64,000 nucleotides of DNA from Verrucomicrobiaceae bacterium (GTDB taxonomy: Bacteria; Verrucomicrobiota; Verrucomicrobiia; Verrucomicrobiales; Akkermansiaceae). The notes under the pieces are model-generated. The model worked only from the letters and a program-made list of their open reading frames with translations, was not told the DNA's origin and did no database searches. Every line of letters starts with the position of its first letter. The first letter of the stretch is position 1. Positions 9,463 through 18,244 of the stretch are shown here, piece by piece. Where the stretch lies: assembly GCA_027491155.1 (NCBI GenBank), contig JAIXWR010000009.1, forward strand, positions 62,001 to 126,000, given 5' to 3'. A program made the translations under genes and the position numbers.

Positions 9463-10872
9463 ATGAAACCCCTTCTCACCACCCTGACCGCCAGCCTTCT
9501 TTTCTCCGTTGCGCACGCCGAACACAGCGCCGACCCGGCGGACGAAACCCGGGAGAAGCCCAACTTCATCCTGATTTTCACCGATGACCAGGGCTACGGC
9601 GACCTCGGATGCTTCGGTTCCAAAACGATCCGGACGCCCAATCTCGACCGGCTCGCCGCCGAGGGCCGCAAGTTCACCAGCTTCATGTCCGCCTCCACGG
9701 TCTGCACCCCGTCCCGTGCAGGACTCCTCACCGGCAGCTACCCCAGGCGCCTGAGCATGGCCAAGGGCGTGCTCTTTCCCACCTCCACCACCGGCTTGCA
9801 CCCGGACGAGATCACCATCGCCGATCACTTGAAGCAGCATGGCTATGCCACCGCCTGCTTCGGAAAGTGGCACCTCGGCCACCATCCGGAAACCCTTCCG
9901 CGAGCCCAGGGCTTCGATGCCTACTTCGGCATCCCCTACTCGAACGACATGAACCACCCCGACAACGAGGGCCGGCCAAAAGGAGGCCCCGAGGGAATGG
10001 ACGTCCTTTGGAAGGACCCCGGATCGACCCTCACGAAGTGGCAGACCCCGCTGATGGACAACGAGAAGATCGTCGAACTCCCCGTCGATCAGCGCACCAT
10101 CACCCGCCGCTGCACCGACCGCGGCGTCGCCTTCATCAAGGAGAACCGGAAGCGCCCCTTCTTCCTGTACCTGCCCTACTCGATGCCGCACATCCCGCTC
10201 TACGTTCCCGACGAGGTCCGCGATCCCGATCCCAAGCGCGCCTACATCAATACCATCGAACATCTCGACACCGAGCTCGGTCGCGTCTTCGACACCCTGC
10301 GCGAACTCGATCTCGCGAAGAACACCTATGTCATCTTCACCACCGACAACGGCCCGTGGCTCACGTTCCAGCACCATGGCGGCAGCGCCGGCCCACTGCG
10401 CGACGGCAAGATGAGCACCTTCGAAGGCGGCCAACGGGTTCCAGCCATCTTCTGGGCACCTGGGCGCATCCCTGCCGGCACCACGACGGATGCCCTCGCC
10501 TCCACCATCGACATCCTCCCGACCATCGCCGCCCTTACCGGCACGACCCTGCCCGCCGGCCTCCCCATCGATGGCGTCGACATCTCACCTCTGCTCACCG
10601 GCGACAACAAGTCACCCCGCGAAGAATTCCTCTACTACGCCATGAGCGGCCGGCTCGACGGCATCCGTCAGGGCGACTGGAAGCTGCTGGTGCTGCCCCC
10701 GAAGGGTAAAGGCGAACCGGAGACGATGCTCTTCAACCTCGCCGAAGACATCGGCGAAAAGATGAACCTCGCGAAAGAGAAACCCGAGCTTGTCGAACGC
10801 CTCCGCAAGCGGATGGAGGAGCTCGACGCCGCGATCGCTACCGGCGTCCGCCCCCTTTGGGAGAAGCCCTGA
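9463..10872 (+). CDS. Secreted sulfatase (arylsulfatase family)
   Basis: This is a 469-residue sulfatase. Signal peptide MKPLLTTLTASLLFSVAHA is followed by the metal-binding start NFILIFTDDQGYGDLG. The active-site signature CTPSRAGLLTG has Cys81, which is expected to be converted to formylglycine. GKWHLGH and the TTDNGP metal site are also present. It should hydrolyse sulfate esters on carbohydrates outside the cytoplasm; the substrate is unknown. It needs a formylglycine-generating enzyme encoded elsewhere, since none is visible in this window. A 211-bp spacer separates it from the upstream DUF operon, so it probably has its own promoter. The next gene is convergent. Confidence 0.93.
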   Translation: MKPLLTTLTASLLFSVAHAEHSADPADETREKPNFILIFTDDQGYGDLGCFGSKTIRTPNLDRLAAEGRKFTSFMSASTVCTPSRAGLLTGSYPRRLSMAKGVLFPTSTTGLHPDEITIADHLKQHGYATACFGKWHLGHHPETLPRAQGFDAYFGIPYSNDMNHPDNEGRPKGGPEGMDVLWKDPGSTLTKWQTPLMDNEKIVELPVDQRTITRRCTDRGVAFIKENRKRPFFLYLPYSMPHIPLYVPDEVRDPDPKRAYINTIEHLDTELGRVFDTLRELDLAKNTYVIFTTDNGPWLTFQHHGGSAGPLRDGKMSTFEGGQRVPAIFWAPGRIPAGTTTDALASTIDILPTIAALTGTTLPAGLPIDGVDISPLLTGDNKSPREEFLYYAMSGRLDGIRQGDWKLLVLPPKGKGEPETMLFNLAEDIGEKMNLAKEKPELVERLRKRMEELDAAIATGVRPLWEKP

Positions 10873-10958
10873 CCGGACTATCGCGATTAACAAGGTCGCA
10901 AAGAAACTCCTCCCAATCCCGTCCTTCGTTTCGGAACGCTCAGGAGCTGGTTGTGCTT

Positions 10959-11915
10959 CTATCTCTCAAGGGCAAGACCGGGGCGAGCCCAGCCGACAAT
11001 CGCGCGGATATCCTCCGGGGAGGTCCGGCAGCATCCTCCGATGATCCGGGCTCCCTCCTCGCACCAGCGTTGGGCACCTTTGCTGAACGATCCTTCGCCA
11101 TGCGATCCGCCCCAGGTTTTGGTGCCGGCCTCGTAGGATTCGCCGCTGTTGGGGTAAACGATGACGGGTTTCGTGGAATTCCCTTTGATCTCGCGGATCA
11201 GGGACGCGATGTGCCGAGGAGCCGTGCAGTTGATGCCGATGGCGGCAATCTGTGCACAGGATTCCAGTTCTTTGGCACAGCCGGCCATCGGTTCGCCGTT
11301 GCTGATGTGTTTGCCGTCCTTCGCGCTGAAGCTCATCCAGGCAAAATGGCCGGGGAATTCACTTTGGAGCAGGCGGGCGATCGCCCGGGCTTCGCTCATG
11401 CAGGGGATCGTCTCGCAAGCGAGGAGATCGGCTCCGGCATCAAGGAGCGCCTTCATGCGGGGGTAGTGGAATCCGATCAGCTCCTCTTCGGAAATCCGAT
11501 AATCCCCACGATACTCCGAACCGTCGGCCAGGAATGCGCCGTAGGGACCAACGGAAGCGGCGACAAGGGGCTTTGGCCGGAGGGCTTGTTGAGTGCAGGA
11601 CCCCCAGAAGCGATCCCGCTCATTGACGGCAATCTCCACGGATCTGCCGATCAAGGCCAGCGCCTCGTTCTCGCTGAGCCCATGGTGCCGGAAGCCCTCG
11701 ACGGTTGCCTGATAGCTTGCCGTGATCACGCAGTCGGCTCCGGCGCTAAAGTAGTCGGCATGGACCTCGCCGATCATCTCCGGTGACTCCATCAGTATCT
11801 TGGCGGACCAAAGGCTATGGTTCAGGTCGCATCCCCGCTTCTCAAGCTCGGTGGCGAAGGCACCGTCCAAAATCATCAGCGGAAATCGATTCAGGATGTT
11901 CTGGATCGGATTCAT
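10959..11915 (-). CDS. mmuM: Homocysteine S-methyltransferase
   Basis: This is a 318-residue cytoplasmic enzyme of the Zn-dependent homocysteine S-methyltransferase family, the size of bacterial MmuM. It transfers a methyl group, typically from S-methylmethionine, to homocysteine to form methionine. Visible motifs are the N-terminal LDGAFATELEKRG, the first zinc Cys in GINCTAPRHI, and the paired zinc cysteines in GGCCRTSPEDI. It starts 7 bp after the stop of the upstream lipoprotein gene, so it forms the 3' end of the sigma-factor group, although a metabolic enzyme fits poorly with those envelope proteins. No S-methylmethionine permease (MmuP) is next to it. Confidence 0.9.
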   Translation of the reverse strand: MNPIQNILNRFPLMILDGAFATELEKRGCDLNHSLWSAKILMESPEMIGEVHADYFSAGADCVITASYQATVEGFRHHGLSENEALALIGRSVEIAVNERDRFWGSCTQQALRPKPLVAASVGPYGAFLADGSEYRGDYRISEEELIGFHYPRMKALLDAGADLLACETIPCMSEARAIARLLQSEFPGHFAWMSFSAKDGKHISNGEPMAGCAKELESCAQIAAIGINCTAPRHIASLIREIKGNSTKPVIVYPNSGESYEAGTKTWGGSHGEGSFSKGAQRWCEEGARIIGGCCRTSPEDIRAIVGWARPGLALER

Positions 11916-11922
11916 GGCATTC

Positions 11923-12516
11923 TCAGCAGCCGCTCACAAAGTCCGCCCACGATTCCGTTCTCTTGTCCCTGGTAGGGTCGTATTTCTCCTTGATCACAAA
12001 AGGAATGATGGAGCCGTTGCTCTTGATGAACCGTCCCTTGAGCAGGAGTGTGAAAGGCTCGTCGCGGCTGATGACGCCGGGGAACTCCGCCTGGATGATC
12101 CGCGACCTGGTGACAACGATGCCGTCTTCGCCCATGCTATTGTAGGATTCATGGATGGTGTGCTGCGAGCGCATGGGAAGCTTGAGCGCGGCGAGACCGG
12201 GATCAAGGGAGCCATCGGCATACGTCACCGTCACATTCGTGAACTCGGCGGAGTCAAAGGTCGAAGTGCCATCCATGTGGTAGGCCTGGATGTCGTAAGG
12301 CTTGTTGCTCTTCACGAAGCCTCCGAACAGGGTGGTGATGGAGATGTTGGTATCGATTTCGATCTTCGGAACCGGCGTCTTGGCAGCGGGCATCTTGCCA
12401 GCGGCGCCGAACGACACCGTGTCATGCCAGAAAGTGCACGAGGACATCAGGAGAGTGGTGACCAGCAGGATGGATGGGGCGGACAGGTTGGTGCGGAGGT
12501 TCATCGTGAGTGTCAT
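11923..12516 (-). CDS. Predicted lipoprotein of unknown function
   Basis: This is a 197-residue protein with a lipoprotein signal ending at LLMSSC (Cys27), so it should be anchored to a membrane after lipidation. The mature part is beta-rich with no domain I recognise. It contains an unremarkable threonine- and valine-rich core (FTNVTVTYADGS) and ends in SWADFVSGC. An internal ATG four residues in would give an equally good signal. The gene lies 36 bp behind the membrane-anchored gene upstream and 7 bp before mmuM, so it is part of the sigma-headed operon. No function can be assigned. Confidence 0.7.
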   Translation of the reverse strand: MTLTMNLRTNLSAPSILLVTTLLMSSCTFWHDTVSFGAAGKMPAAKTPVPKIEIDTNISITTLFGGFVKSNKPYDIQAYHMDGTSTFDSAEFTNVTVTYADGSLDPGLAALKLPMRSQHTIHESYNSMGEDGIVVTRSRIIQAEFPGVISRDEPFTLLLKGRFIKSNGSIIPFVIKEKYDPTRDKRTESWADFVSGC

Positions 12517-12552
12517 TGGGGATGGGTTGAAATGCTTCTGCGACCGTGGACC

Positions 12553-13485
12553 TTACCAAGCGGGCTCCGCCTCCAGGTGCTCGCGGTAGCGGGTGAGCTG
12601 GTCTTCATCGAGGATCGGCTGCAGGATGGAAAGCTGGTGCCCGATCCGCTCCGCCTTGTTGGCCTCGGTCCATTGTTGGTAGTGCGAACTGTCGATCTCG
12701 AAAGCGGGCATTTCGTCATTCAGGCCCGCGCTGACCATGTTGGCCAGACCACGGATGCTGGAGGAATCCACATCGGTCAACATCTGGCCGTAGTTGAGTG
12801 TCATGAAGGCGCGGGCGTCCGCTTCGTGCTCCACCCTTGCCGGAGCGCTCTTCATGAGGGCGGCGAGCACGGTTTGCTTCTGGTGGTCGGCCAACAGGAT
12901 CACGGCGTTGATGTCGGCCATCTCGCGGTAGGCGCGGGCCTCGATGGTTTCACGCTCACGATTTGCTTCGTTGGCATCAAAGGTTGCCAGTTTCTCCGCG
13001 GAAAGGACACCCGCCAGATCCTCACGCAGTCCCTTGTTGCGAAGCAGGCCGCAGATTTCCCTCATGGTTTCAACGTCATCCGCAGTCTCGCCGGAGTGCA
13101 TCCTGGCGAGCAGACCGCCAAGCTCTGCCTCCCGGCGGGCAAAGACTTCTGCAACTTCCGCCGTTTCCTCCGCGGACAGATTCAGATCCGCCACGAGACT
13201 CTTCAAAGTGAGGGCGAAACCGGCCGATGCGTTCTGCGACCAGAATGCCAACTGCTTCATTTTCACCTCCCGCACCAGATCTTCTCTTTCGTCTCTCGCC
13301 AGCCGTTCTTCCGTGGATTCCCCGGAGATGCCTTCCTGCTGCCGATCGGAGATCCGGGTTGGGCGCGATCCGGCGCCTGCATCCGGGGCAGGAGAAGGAT
13401 CCTGCTTGAGGAGGCTGAACGCCACGATGAGAGCCGCCATGACCACGAGGCTCAGGGCCAGGATCGATGATTTCTTTGGATTCAT
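12553..13485 (-). CDS. Membrane-anchored paralogue of the sigma-factor extracytoplasmic domain
   Basis: This is a 310-residue protein with one N-terminal membrane segment (residues about 8-26) and a long, charged, helical extracytoplasmic part. That part is clearly related to the C-terminal domain of the sigma-factor fusion encoded 1.2 kb upstream. Shared stretches include LREDLAGVLSAEKLATFD against LRDELAGILSEKQFATFD, then DARAFMTL against DARAFMAL, and LQPILDEDQLTRYREHL against LAPVLDPAQKQRYHDHL. The domain has no name that I recognise. Being tethered without the sigma part, it could compete for, or cooperate with, whatever the sigma-factor domain senses. That is inference from homology and operon position. 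Confidence 0.75.
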   Translation of the reverse strand: MNPKKSSILALSLVVMAALIVAFSLLKQDPSPAPDAGAGSRPTRISDRQQEGISGESTEERLARDEREDLVREVKMKQLAFWSQNASAGFALTLKSLVADLNLSAEETAEVAEVFARREAELGGLLARMHSGETADDVETMREICGLLRNKGLREDLAGVLSAEKLATFDANEANRERETIEARAYREMADINAVILLADHQKQTVLAALMKSAPARVEHEADARAFMTLNYGQMLTDVDSSSIRGLANMVSAGLNDEMPAFEIDSSHYQQWTEANKAERIGHQLSILQPILDEDQLTRYREHLEAEPAW

Positions 13486-13527
13486 GCCTGTAGCGCGTTG
13501 CGGCGAACGATTGCGGTGCGAACGTCA

Positions 13528-14706
13528 TCATTGGATCAGCTTTCCGGCCTCGATCATCCGCCGGACGAGATGCGGATCCTTGAAAACCCTTAGCTGCCAA
13601 TCAGGAACGGACGGGGTCCTGTCTTCGCCCGGCAGGGGGCTGATCCGGATGTTCTTCAGGCCATCCGTTGCCACTTCCGCGCTGATGATGCCGTTCACCT
13701 TGTCGTTGCCGGGTTCGTAGGCCGGCGTTTCAGCCATCAGTTTGCCCTCCTCTTTGAAGACCGTCACCGGTGTGTATTGATACGTGTTCACCAAATGAAC
13801 GAGATCGCCCGCCTTCACGGTTTCGTTATCGATGACCTCGACCGTGCCGGGCCTGGAGCGGGGAAAGGTCATCTGATCCAGATGAATGCCGCTCTTATCC
13901 GAGAAAATCTGGAATCCCGCTCCACTGTGCAGGATCAATTCGAACGATGCGACATCGTAGCCGGGCAGGTGCACGCCGCTCCGGTAGATTTTGGACGTGT
14001 CCTTTGCGATGAATGAATCCCCCATCACCTTGAAGACGATGGGATCGGCATCCGGGATCGGGGTTGAGCACCAATAGACTCTCTTACTGTCCGCATAGTA
14101 GCCGGAGCCGATGTGCTTGAAGGTGGCGGGATCAGCTCCTGCGATGGCGGCATACTGATAGAACACGGAGTTCTTGTCCTTGTAAACCGGGCCGCCCTCG
14201 ATGGGTTCGACGGTGGCGGCATCGACCGAGTCCTGGATCTCGTAGTTGTACCAGACCCGGCTCTTGTCCCGCGTCAGATTGCCCTCAAGCAATTCGAAGG
14301 ACGCCGGATCGGCCTCCGGCAGCACGATAACGAAAAACTCATCGTTGCTGACGACCTTGTAATAAACGCGGTTCTCGTCGCGGGTGTAGGTCTCGGACAT
14401 CACCTCGAAGCTGGCCACGTCGAGCCCTTCGGCGGTCTTGAAGGGGCCGAACTTGGAGTTCACGACCTTCCTGAGCAGCTGCGGCGAGGGCATGTCGATG
14501 CGGGTGGCGTTTGCGCCGGTGCCGGTGGTCCCGCCGCCTATGAAGTGAATGGCCCCGTCGCGACGGACATAGCCGTGGCCGAGGTCGGTATCGGTGGAGA
14601 GCGGTGGAGTAGGAGCGGTGCTGGTCGTTTCCTTTTTCTGGCAAGCCGTAATGGAGAGGAAAAGCAGCAGGCCGAGGGTGCGAGTGATCATGGCTCGTAT
14701 GTTCAT
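13528..14706 (-). CDS. DKNYY-repeat lipoprotein
   Basis: This is a 392-residue lipoprotein with signal MNIRAMITRTLGLLLFLSITAC and lipidation predicted at Cys22. The mature protein has at least four repeats of the DKNYY type, each built on D-x-(N/S)-x-V-(Y/F/W)-Y, for example TRDENRVYYKVV, TRDKSRVWYNYE, YKDKNSVFYQYA and YADSKRVYWCS. They are spaced roughly 35-40 residues apart by a D-P-A-(S/T)-F phrase. The function of the family is unknown. The ATG overlaps the TGA of the sigma-factor gene in an ATGA, which points to translational coupling and a stoichiometric partnership with that sigma factor. Confidence 0.82.
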   Translation of the reverse strand: MNIRAMITRTLGLLLFLSITACQKKETTSTAPTPPLSTDTDLGHGYVRRDGAIHFIGGGTTGTGANATRIDMPSPQLLRKVVNSKFGPFKTAEGLDVASFEVMSETYTRDENRVYYKVVSNDEFFVIVLPEADPASFELLEGNLTRDKSRVWYNYEIQDSVDAATVEPIEGGPVYKDKNSVFYQYAAIAGADPATFKHIGSGYYADSKRVYWCSTPIPDADPIVFKVMGDSFIAKDTSKIYRSGVHLPGYDVASFELILHSGAGFQIFSDKSGIHLDQMTFPRSRPGTVEVIDNETVKAGDLVHLVNTYQYTPVTVFKEEGKLMAETPAYEPGNDKVNGIISAEVATDGLKNIRISPLPGEDRTPSVPDWQLRVFKDPHLVRRMIEAGKLIQ

Positions 14707-16421
14707 TCTCCGGGAGTGGCGGGAAGTTCGATGCCGAACATGGGCAACATGCTCTTGCTGATGAGGTGGTCATGGTAGCGCTGTTTCTGCGCTGGGTCGA
14801 GGACCGGGGCGAGCAGTTCGACTTGTTTGCTGGTTTGTGTGATTACGAAATCGATCATCCGCTTTTTGAACTCGGGCGAGTCGGGAGGCAAGGCGTTGGG
14901 GCCGTCGATGATTTCGTAGAAAAAATCCGCATCCGCCATGCTGGTGAAGTCCACTTGGGTGGTTGTTTTGTTTTGCATCAATGCCATGAAGGCACGGGCA
15001 TCGCTGCTCTGCTTGAGATTCTCCGCAGAGGATGTTTGGAGAAGTTCGAAGACTTTGTCTTTTTGATCTTCCGTGAGTTTGAGAACGGGAGTGAGCTTGG
15101 AGAGTTCGAGATAGGACAGCGATTCTACCTGTGACAGTAGGGCTTTTTTCTCCCGCTCGTCGAAAGTGGCGAATTGTTTTTCGGAGAGGATACCTGCAAG
15201 TTCGTCACGCAAGCCGGCTCCGCGAATGAGACTGCCCGCCTTCGTGATCATCTCCTTCTCCCTTTGCTCGGGAGAGGCACCCGGCGCGGCTTCGGGATCG
15301 AGCGAGGCGCGAAAGTCTTTCAAGCGGGTATCGAGGACCTCCTTCACACCGGCCACCTGGGCGTCACTCAGGCCGAGTTCGCCGGTCAGATCCTTGAGCC
15401 ATTGCTCGTGCTTGACCGAAAGTCGCCGCGCCATCTCGTCCGGGCTCGGGTGCGGGCTCATCGCCTCCAGCTTCGCGAGTTCCTCATTCGGGGAGTAGGG
15501 CTTCGCTTCTGCCTCCGGAGTGGTATTGCTGCCCGTGCTTGTGGCCACGGTTCCTGCAGGAGACTGCGGAGCGGACGGGGCACCGGTTGCGGAGTTGGAT
15601 GGCGGGGAGGTGGATACGGTTCCCGGCGGTTTTCCGTTCTGGTTGGCGAAGAACGCAACGGCGCCTCCAAGCAAGACGATGCCCGCGACGACTGCGGTGA
15701 TTTTACCGGCGCTCATGGTGGCGATGACCGAGGTGGTGAAAAGGGATACCAGGCCCGAGGAAGCTGCCTTCCCGGCGATCTGCAGGCAAACGGCGGGCGC
15801 GGCCTCGGCACAGTGCTGGCTGATGCCGGCGGCCAGCGCGGTGGCCGAGACGGTCACGCCCGCCTTCCGCTTGAAGAACTGGTTCAAGCAGTCGAAGGCG
15901 CGGCTGGTGCGCTTCTGGGCGGCGTCCTCGCTGATCCCCAGCGCCTCGCCAATCCGACGGAAGTCCTGCCCCTCCAGGTATCGCCGGACGATGACCTCGC
16001 GGTCGCTTGCGCGAAGTTGATCGATCGCCTGATCGAGCAATGGAATCAGAGGCTGGAACGTCTCATCGTCGCTTTGGGAGGGAGTCTTCATGGGGTCGCT
16101 GGCGTAGGCCTGCTCTCTCTTTCTGATCCGGGTCTCCCGTCGTTGCAGTTTCGCGACCTCGAACTTCGTGGCCGTGTGGAGCCATCCGGAGAGGCTGCTT
16201 TCCCCCACCGCGAGCTTCCGCGCCTTCATGGACAGGCTAACCAGAACGTTCTGGGTGGCTTCCTCAGCCAACTGCCGGTCGCCCGAGCGCCGCAGGCTCA
16301 CGGAGAAAATCATGTCCACATGCCTGCCCGCGAGCGCTTCGAACGCCGCCTCGTCGCCGTCCCGGCCGAAAGCCGTGAGGAGATCGGTGTCGCTGCGTTC
16401 GTCGGAATTCATCGGGCCCAT
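14703..16421 (-). CDS. ECF-type sigma factor fused to a transmembrane segment and an extracytoplasmic domain
   Basis: This 572-residue protein begins with an ECF sigma factor (about residues 1-185). Region 2 contains EEATQNVLVSLSMKA; region 4 contains YLEGQDFRRIGEALGISEDAAQKRTSRAF, read in two parts. A linker is followed by one membrane helix (residues 240-259), a Pro/Ser/Thr-rich stretch and a roughly 280-residue helical domain on the far side of the membrane. Fusion makes the sigma factor membrane-bound, with a sensor in cis instead of a separate anti-sigma. The frame extends to 16688, but the sigma domain starts near MGPMNSDE (16421, or 16412 for the second Met). It heads a five-gene minus-strand group. 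Related sigma factors with long C-terminal extensions are known in Planctomycetes and Verrucomicrobia. Confidence 0.85.
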   Translation of the reverse strand: MGPMNSDERSDTDLLTAFGRDGDEAAFEALAGRHVDMIFSVSLRRSGDRQLAEEATQNVLVSLSMKARKLAVGESSLSGWLHTATKFEVAKLQRRETRIRKREQAYASDPMKTPSQSDDETFQPLIPLLDQAIDQLRASDREVIVRRYLEGQDFRRIGEALGISEDAAQKRTSRAFDCLNQFFKRKAGVTVSATALAAGISQHCAEAAPAVCLQIAGKAASSGLVSLFTTSVIATMSAGKITAVVAGIVLLGGAVAFFANQNGKPPGTVSTSPPSNSATGAPSAPQSPAGTVATSTGSNTTPEAEAKPYSPNEELAKLEAMSPHPSPDEMARRLSVKHEQWLKDLTGELGLSDAQVAGVKEVLDTRLKDFRASLDPEAAPGASPEQREKEMITKAGSLIRGAGLRDELAGILSEKQFATFDEREKKALLSQVESLSYLELSKLTPVLKLTEDQKDKVFELLQTSSAENLKQSSDARAFMALMQNKTTTQVDFTSMADADFFYEIIDGPNALPPDSPEFKKRMIDFVITQTSKQVELLAPVLDPAQKQRYHDHLISKSMLPMFGIELPATPGE

Positions 16422-16538
16422 GCGTTGGTGTCTTTGCAAAACTACACCCGCCCGGCGGTGCAATCCGACAGGAAATCTTCGCCCCGATTCCGCGATTGCG
16501 AGAATGACTTCCGTCGCGACAACGGTAATGTCCGCCCC

Positions 16539-18185
16539 ATGCCGAATCCCGCTTTCCTGCCTGCCGGTCTGGCAGCCCTTTGCGCCCTCGCTTTCACCGC
16601 ATCCGCGGCCGACGCAAAGAAGCCGAACGTCCTCCTGATCTGCGTGGACGACTTGAAACCGCTGCTGGGCTGCTATGGCGATCCGCACGCAAAGACCCCC
16701 AATCTCGACCGCCTTGCGAAGAGAGCCGTGGTCCTCGAAGCCGCCTACTGCAACCAGGCGATTTGCGCCCCTTCCCGGAACGCGCTCATGACCGGACTAA
16801 GACCCCAGACGCTGGGCATCTACGATCTGGGCACCAATTTCCGCAAGTCACGCCCCGACGCCTTGACGATGTCGCAACACTTCCAGAAGCAAGGCTACCG
16901 GACCGAGGCGATGGGGAAGATCTTCCACGTGGGACACGGCAATGGCGAGGATGCCGCATCGTGGGATGTGCCCCATTTTTCCCCATGGAAGGCCGGAATG
17001 TATCAAGCTCCGGAGAACCGTGCATCTGCGCGGGGCAAGGGAGCCAAGGGACCCGCCTTTGAAATCGCGGACGTCCCGGATGAAGCCTACCCCGACGGCC
17101 TCCTCGCCACGGAAGCGATCCGCCGGCTGGAGGAAGCCAAGGAGCGCGCCGACACCCCCTTCTTCATCGGCCTCGGCTTCACCAAGCCGCACCTGCCCTT
17201 CTGCGCCCCCAGGAAATACTGGGACCTTCATGATCCCGCCAAACTGCCGCTGGCCACGGTGACCGAGCCACCCGCGGGAGCACCCGGGTATGCGCCGCAG
17301 TTTGGCGGCGAGTTGCGCAGCTACGCCGGCATCCCGGCCAAGGGAGCCCTGCCGGTGGATCTGCAGCGCCAACTGGTCCACGGCTACTATGCCGCCACCA
17401 GCTACATGGATGCCCAACTCGGCCGCGTCTTGGACAAACTCGACGAGCTGAAACTGACGGAGAACACCATCATCGTCCTCTGGGGCGACCACGGTTGGCA
17501 CCTCGGCGACCACGGCATGTGGTGCAAGCACACCAATTACGAACAAGCCGCCCGCATCCCCCTGCTCGTCGCGGCCCCCGGCATTGCGCCAGCCCGCAGC
17601 TCCGCCCTGGTGGAAACGGTGGACATCTATCCGACGATCAGCGAGCTGGCAGGACTGCCCGCGCCGGGCGGACTCGACGGGCTCAGCTTCGCAAAGGCGC
17701 TCCGCAATCCCGGACAGCAGGTGCGGGACTCGATCATCCATGTCTATCCCCGCAACAAGCTGCTGGGCCGAGCGATCCGCACCGCCCGCCACCGGATGGT
17801 CGAATGGAAAGCCCCGGGAGCGGATACCTCCACGGCGGAATACGAGCTTTACGATTATCAGGAGGACCCGCTGGAAACTAGGAACCTCGCGGCATCCCAG
17901 CCGGAGATCCTTGATTCGCTGAAAGCGATCCTCGCAACTCACCCGGAGGCGAAGCCCCAAATCCGGTCAGCCAATCCACCGGCGGCGAAGCCTACGGGAA
18001 AGCAAAAGCAAGACCGTGGCGCCATGTTCGACCAGCGGGACAAGAACAAGGACCGCCAGTTGACCCGCGAGGAGTTTCTGGCCGGCCAGCCCGACCCCGA
18101 CGCCGCCCCCGCGAGATTCCTGCGGTTTGACAAAGACAAGAACGGCTCGTTGAGCCGGGAGGAGTTTATCAGCTCAGGAAACTGA
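16539..18185 (+). CDS. Secreted iduronate-2-sulfatase-like sulfatase with C-terminal EF-hands
   Basis: This is a 548-residue exported sulfatase with signal peptide MPNPAFLPAGLAALCALAFTASA. The metal-binding start NVLLICVDDLKPLLGCYGD is typical of iduronate-2-sulfatase-like enzymes. The active-site signature CAPSRNALMTG has Cys76 as the predicted formylglycine. GDHGWHLGDHGMWCKHT is the second metal region. The last 60 residues carry two EF-hand calcium loops (DKNKDRQLTREEF and DKDKNGSLSREEF), an add-on common in planctomycete and verrucomicrobial sulfatases. A long frame extension upstream runs antisense through the sigma gene and is rejected. The gene is divergent from the sigma-fusion operon across a 117-bp gap and converges with the GntR/LacI regulator. 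Confidence 0.92.
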   Translation: MPNPAFLPAGLAALCALAFTASAADAKKPNVLLICVDDLKPLLGCYGDPHAKTPNLDRLAKRAVVLEAAYCNQAICAPSRNALMTGLRPQTLGIYDLGTNFRKSRPDALTMSQHFQKQGYRTEAMGKIFHVGHGNGEDAASWDVPHFSPWKAGMYQAPENRASARGKGAKGPAFEIADVPDEAYPDGLLATEAIRRLEEAKERADTPFFIGLGFTKPHLPFCAPRKYWDLHDPAKLPLATVTEPPAGAPGYAPQFGGELRSYAGIPAKGALPVDLQRQLVHGYYAATSYMDAQLGRVLDKLDELKLTENTIIVLWGDHGWHLGDHGMWCKHTNYEQAARIPLLVAAPGIAPARSSALVETVDIYPTISELAGLPAPGGLDGLSFAKALRNPGQQVRDSIIHVYPRNKLLGRAIRTARHRMVEWKAPGADTSTAEYELYDYQEDPLETRNLAASQPEILDSLKAILATHPEAKPQIRSANPPAAKPTGKQKQDRGAMFDQRDKNKDRQLTREEFLAGQPDPDAAPARFLRFDKDKNGSLSREEFISSGN

Positions 18186-18244
18186 GGACCTGAAATCCAG
18201 GATCCCACCTGATTGGCATCAAACGGGCAGAAGCTGGACCCAAA

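Noticed and set aside
11800-13470. A 556-codon plus-strand frame opposite the lipoprotein and sensor-paralogue genes.
   Set aside because: It spans two well-supported minus-strand genes, one with a lipobox and one with a domain paralogous to the sigma fusion, and shows no domain itself.
15174-16538. An upstream extension of the iduronate-sulfatase-like frame by 455 codons.
   Set aside because: It runs antisense through the sigma-factor gene and has no domain; the signal peptide begins at the ATG at 16539.
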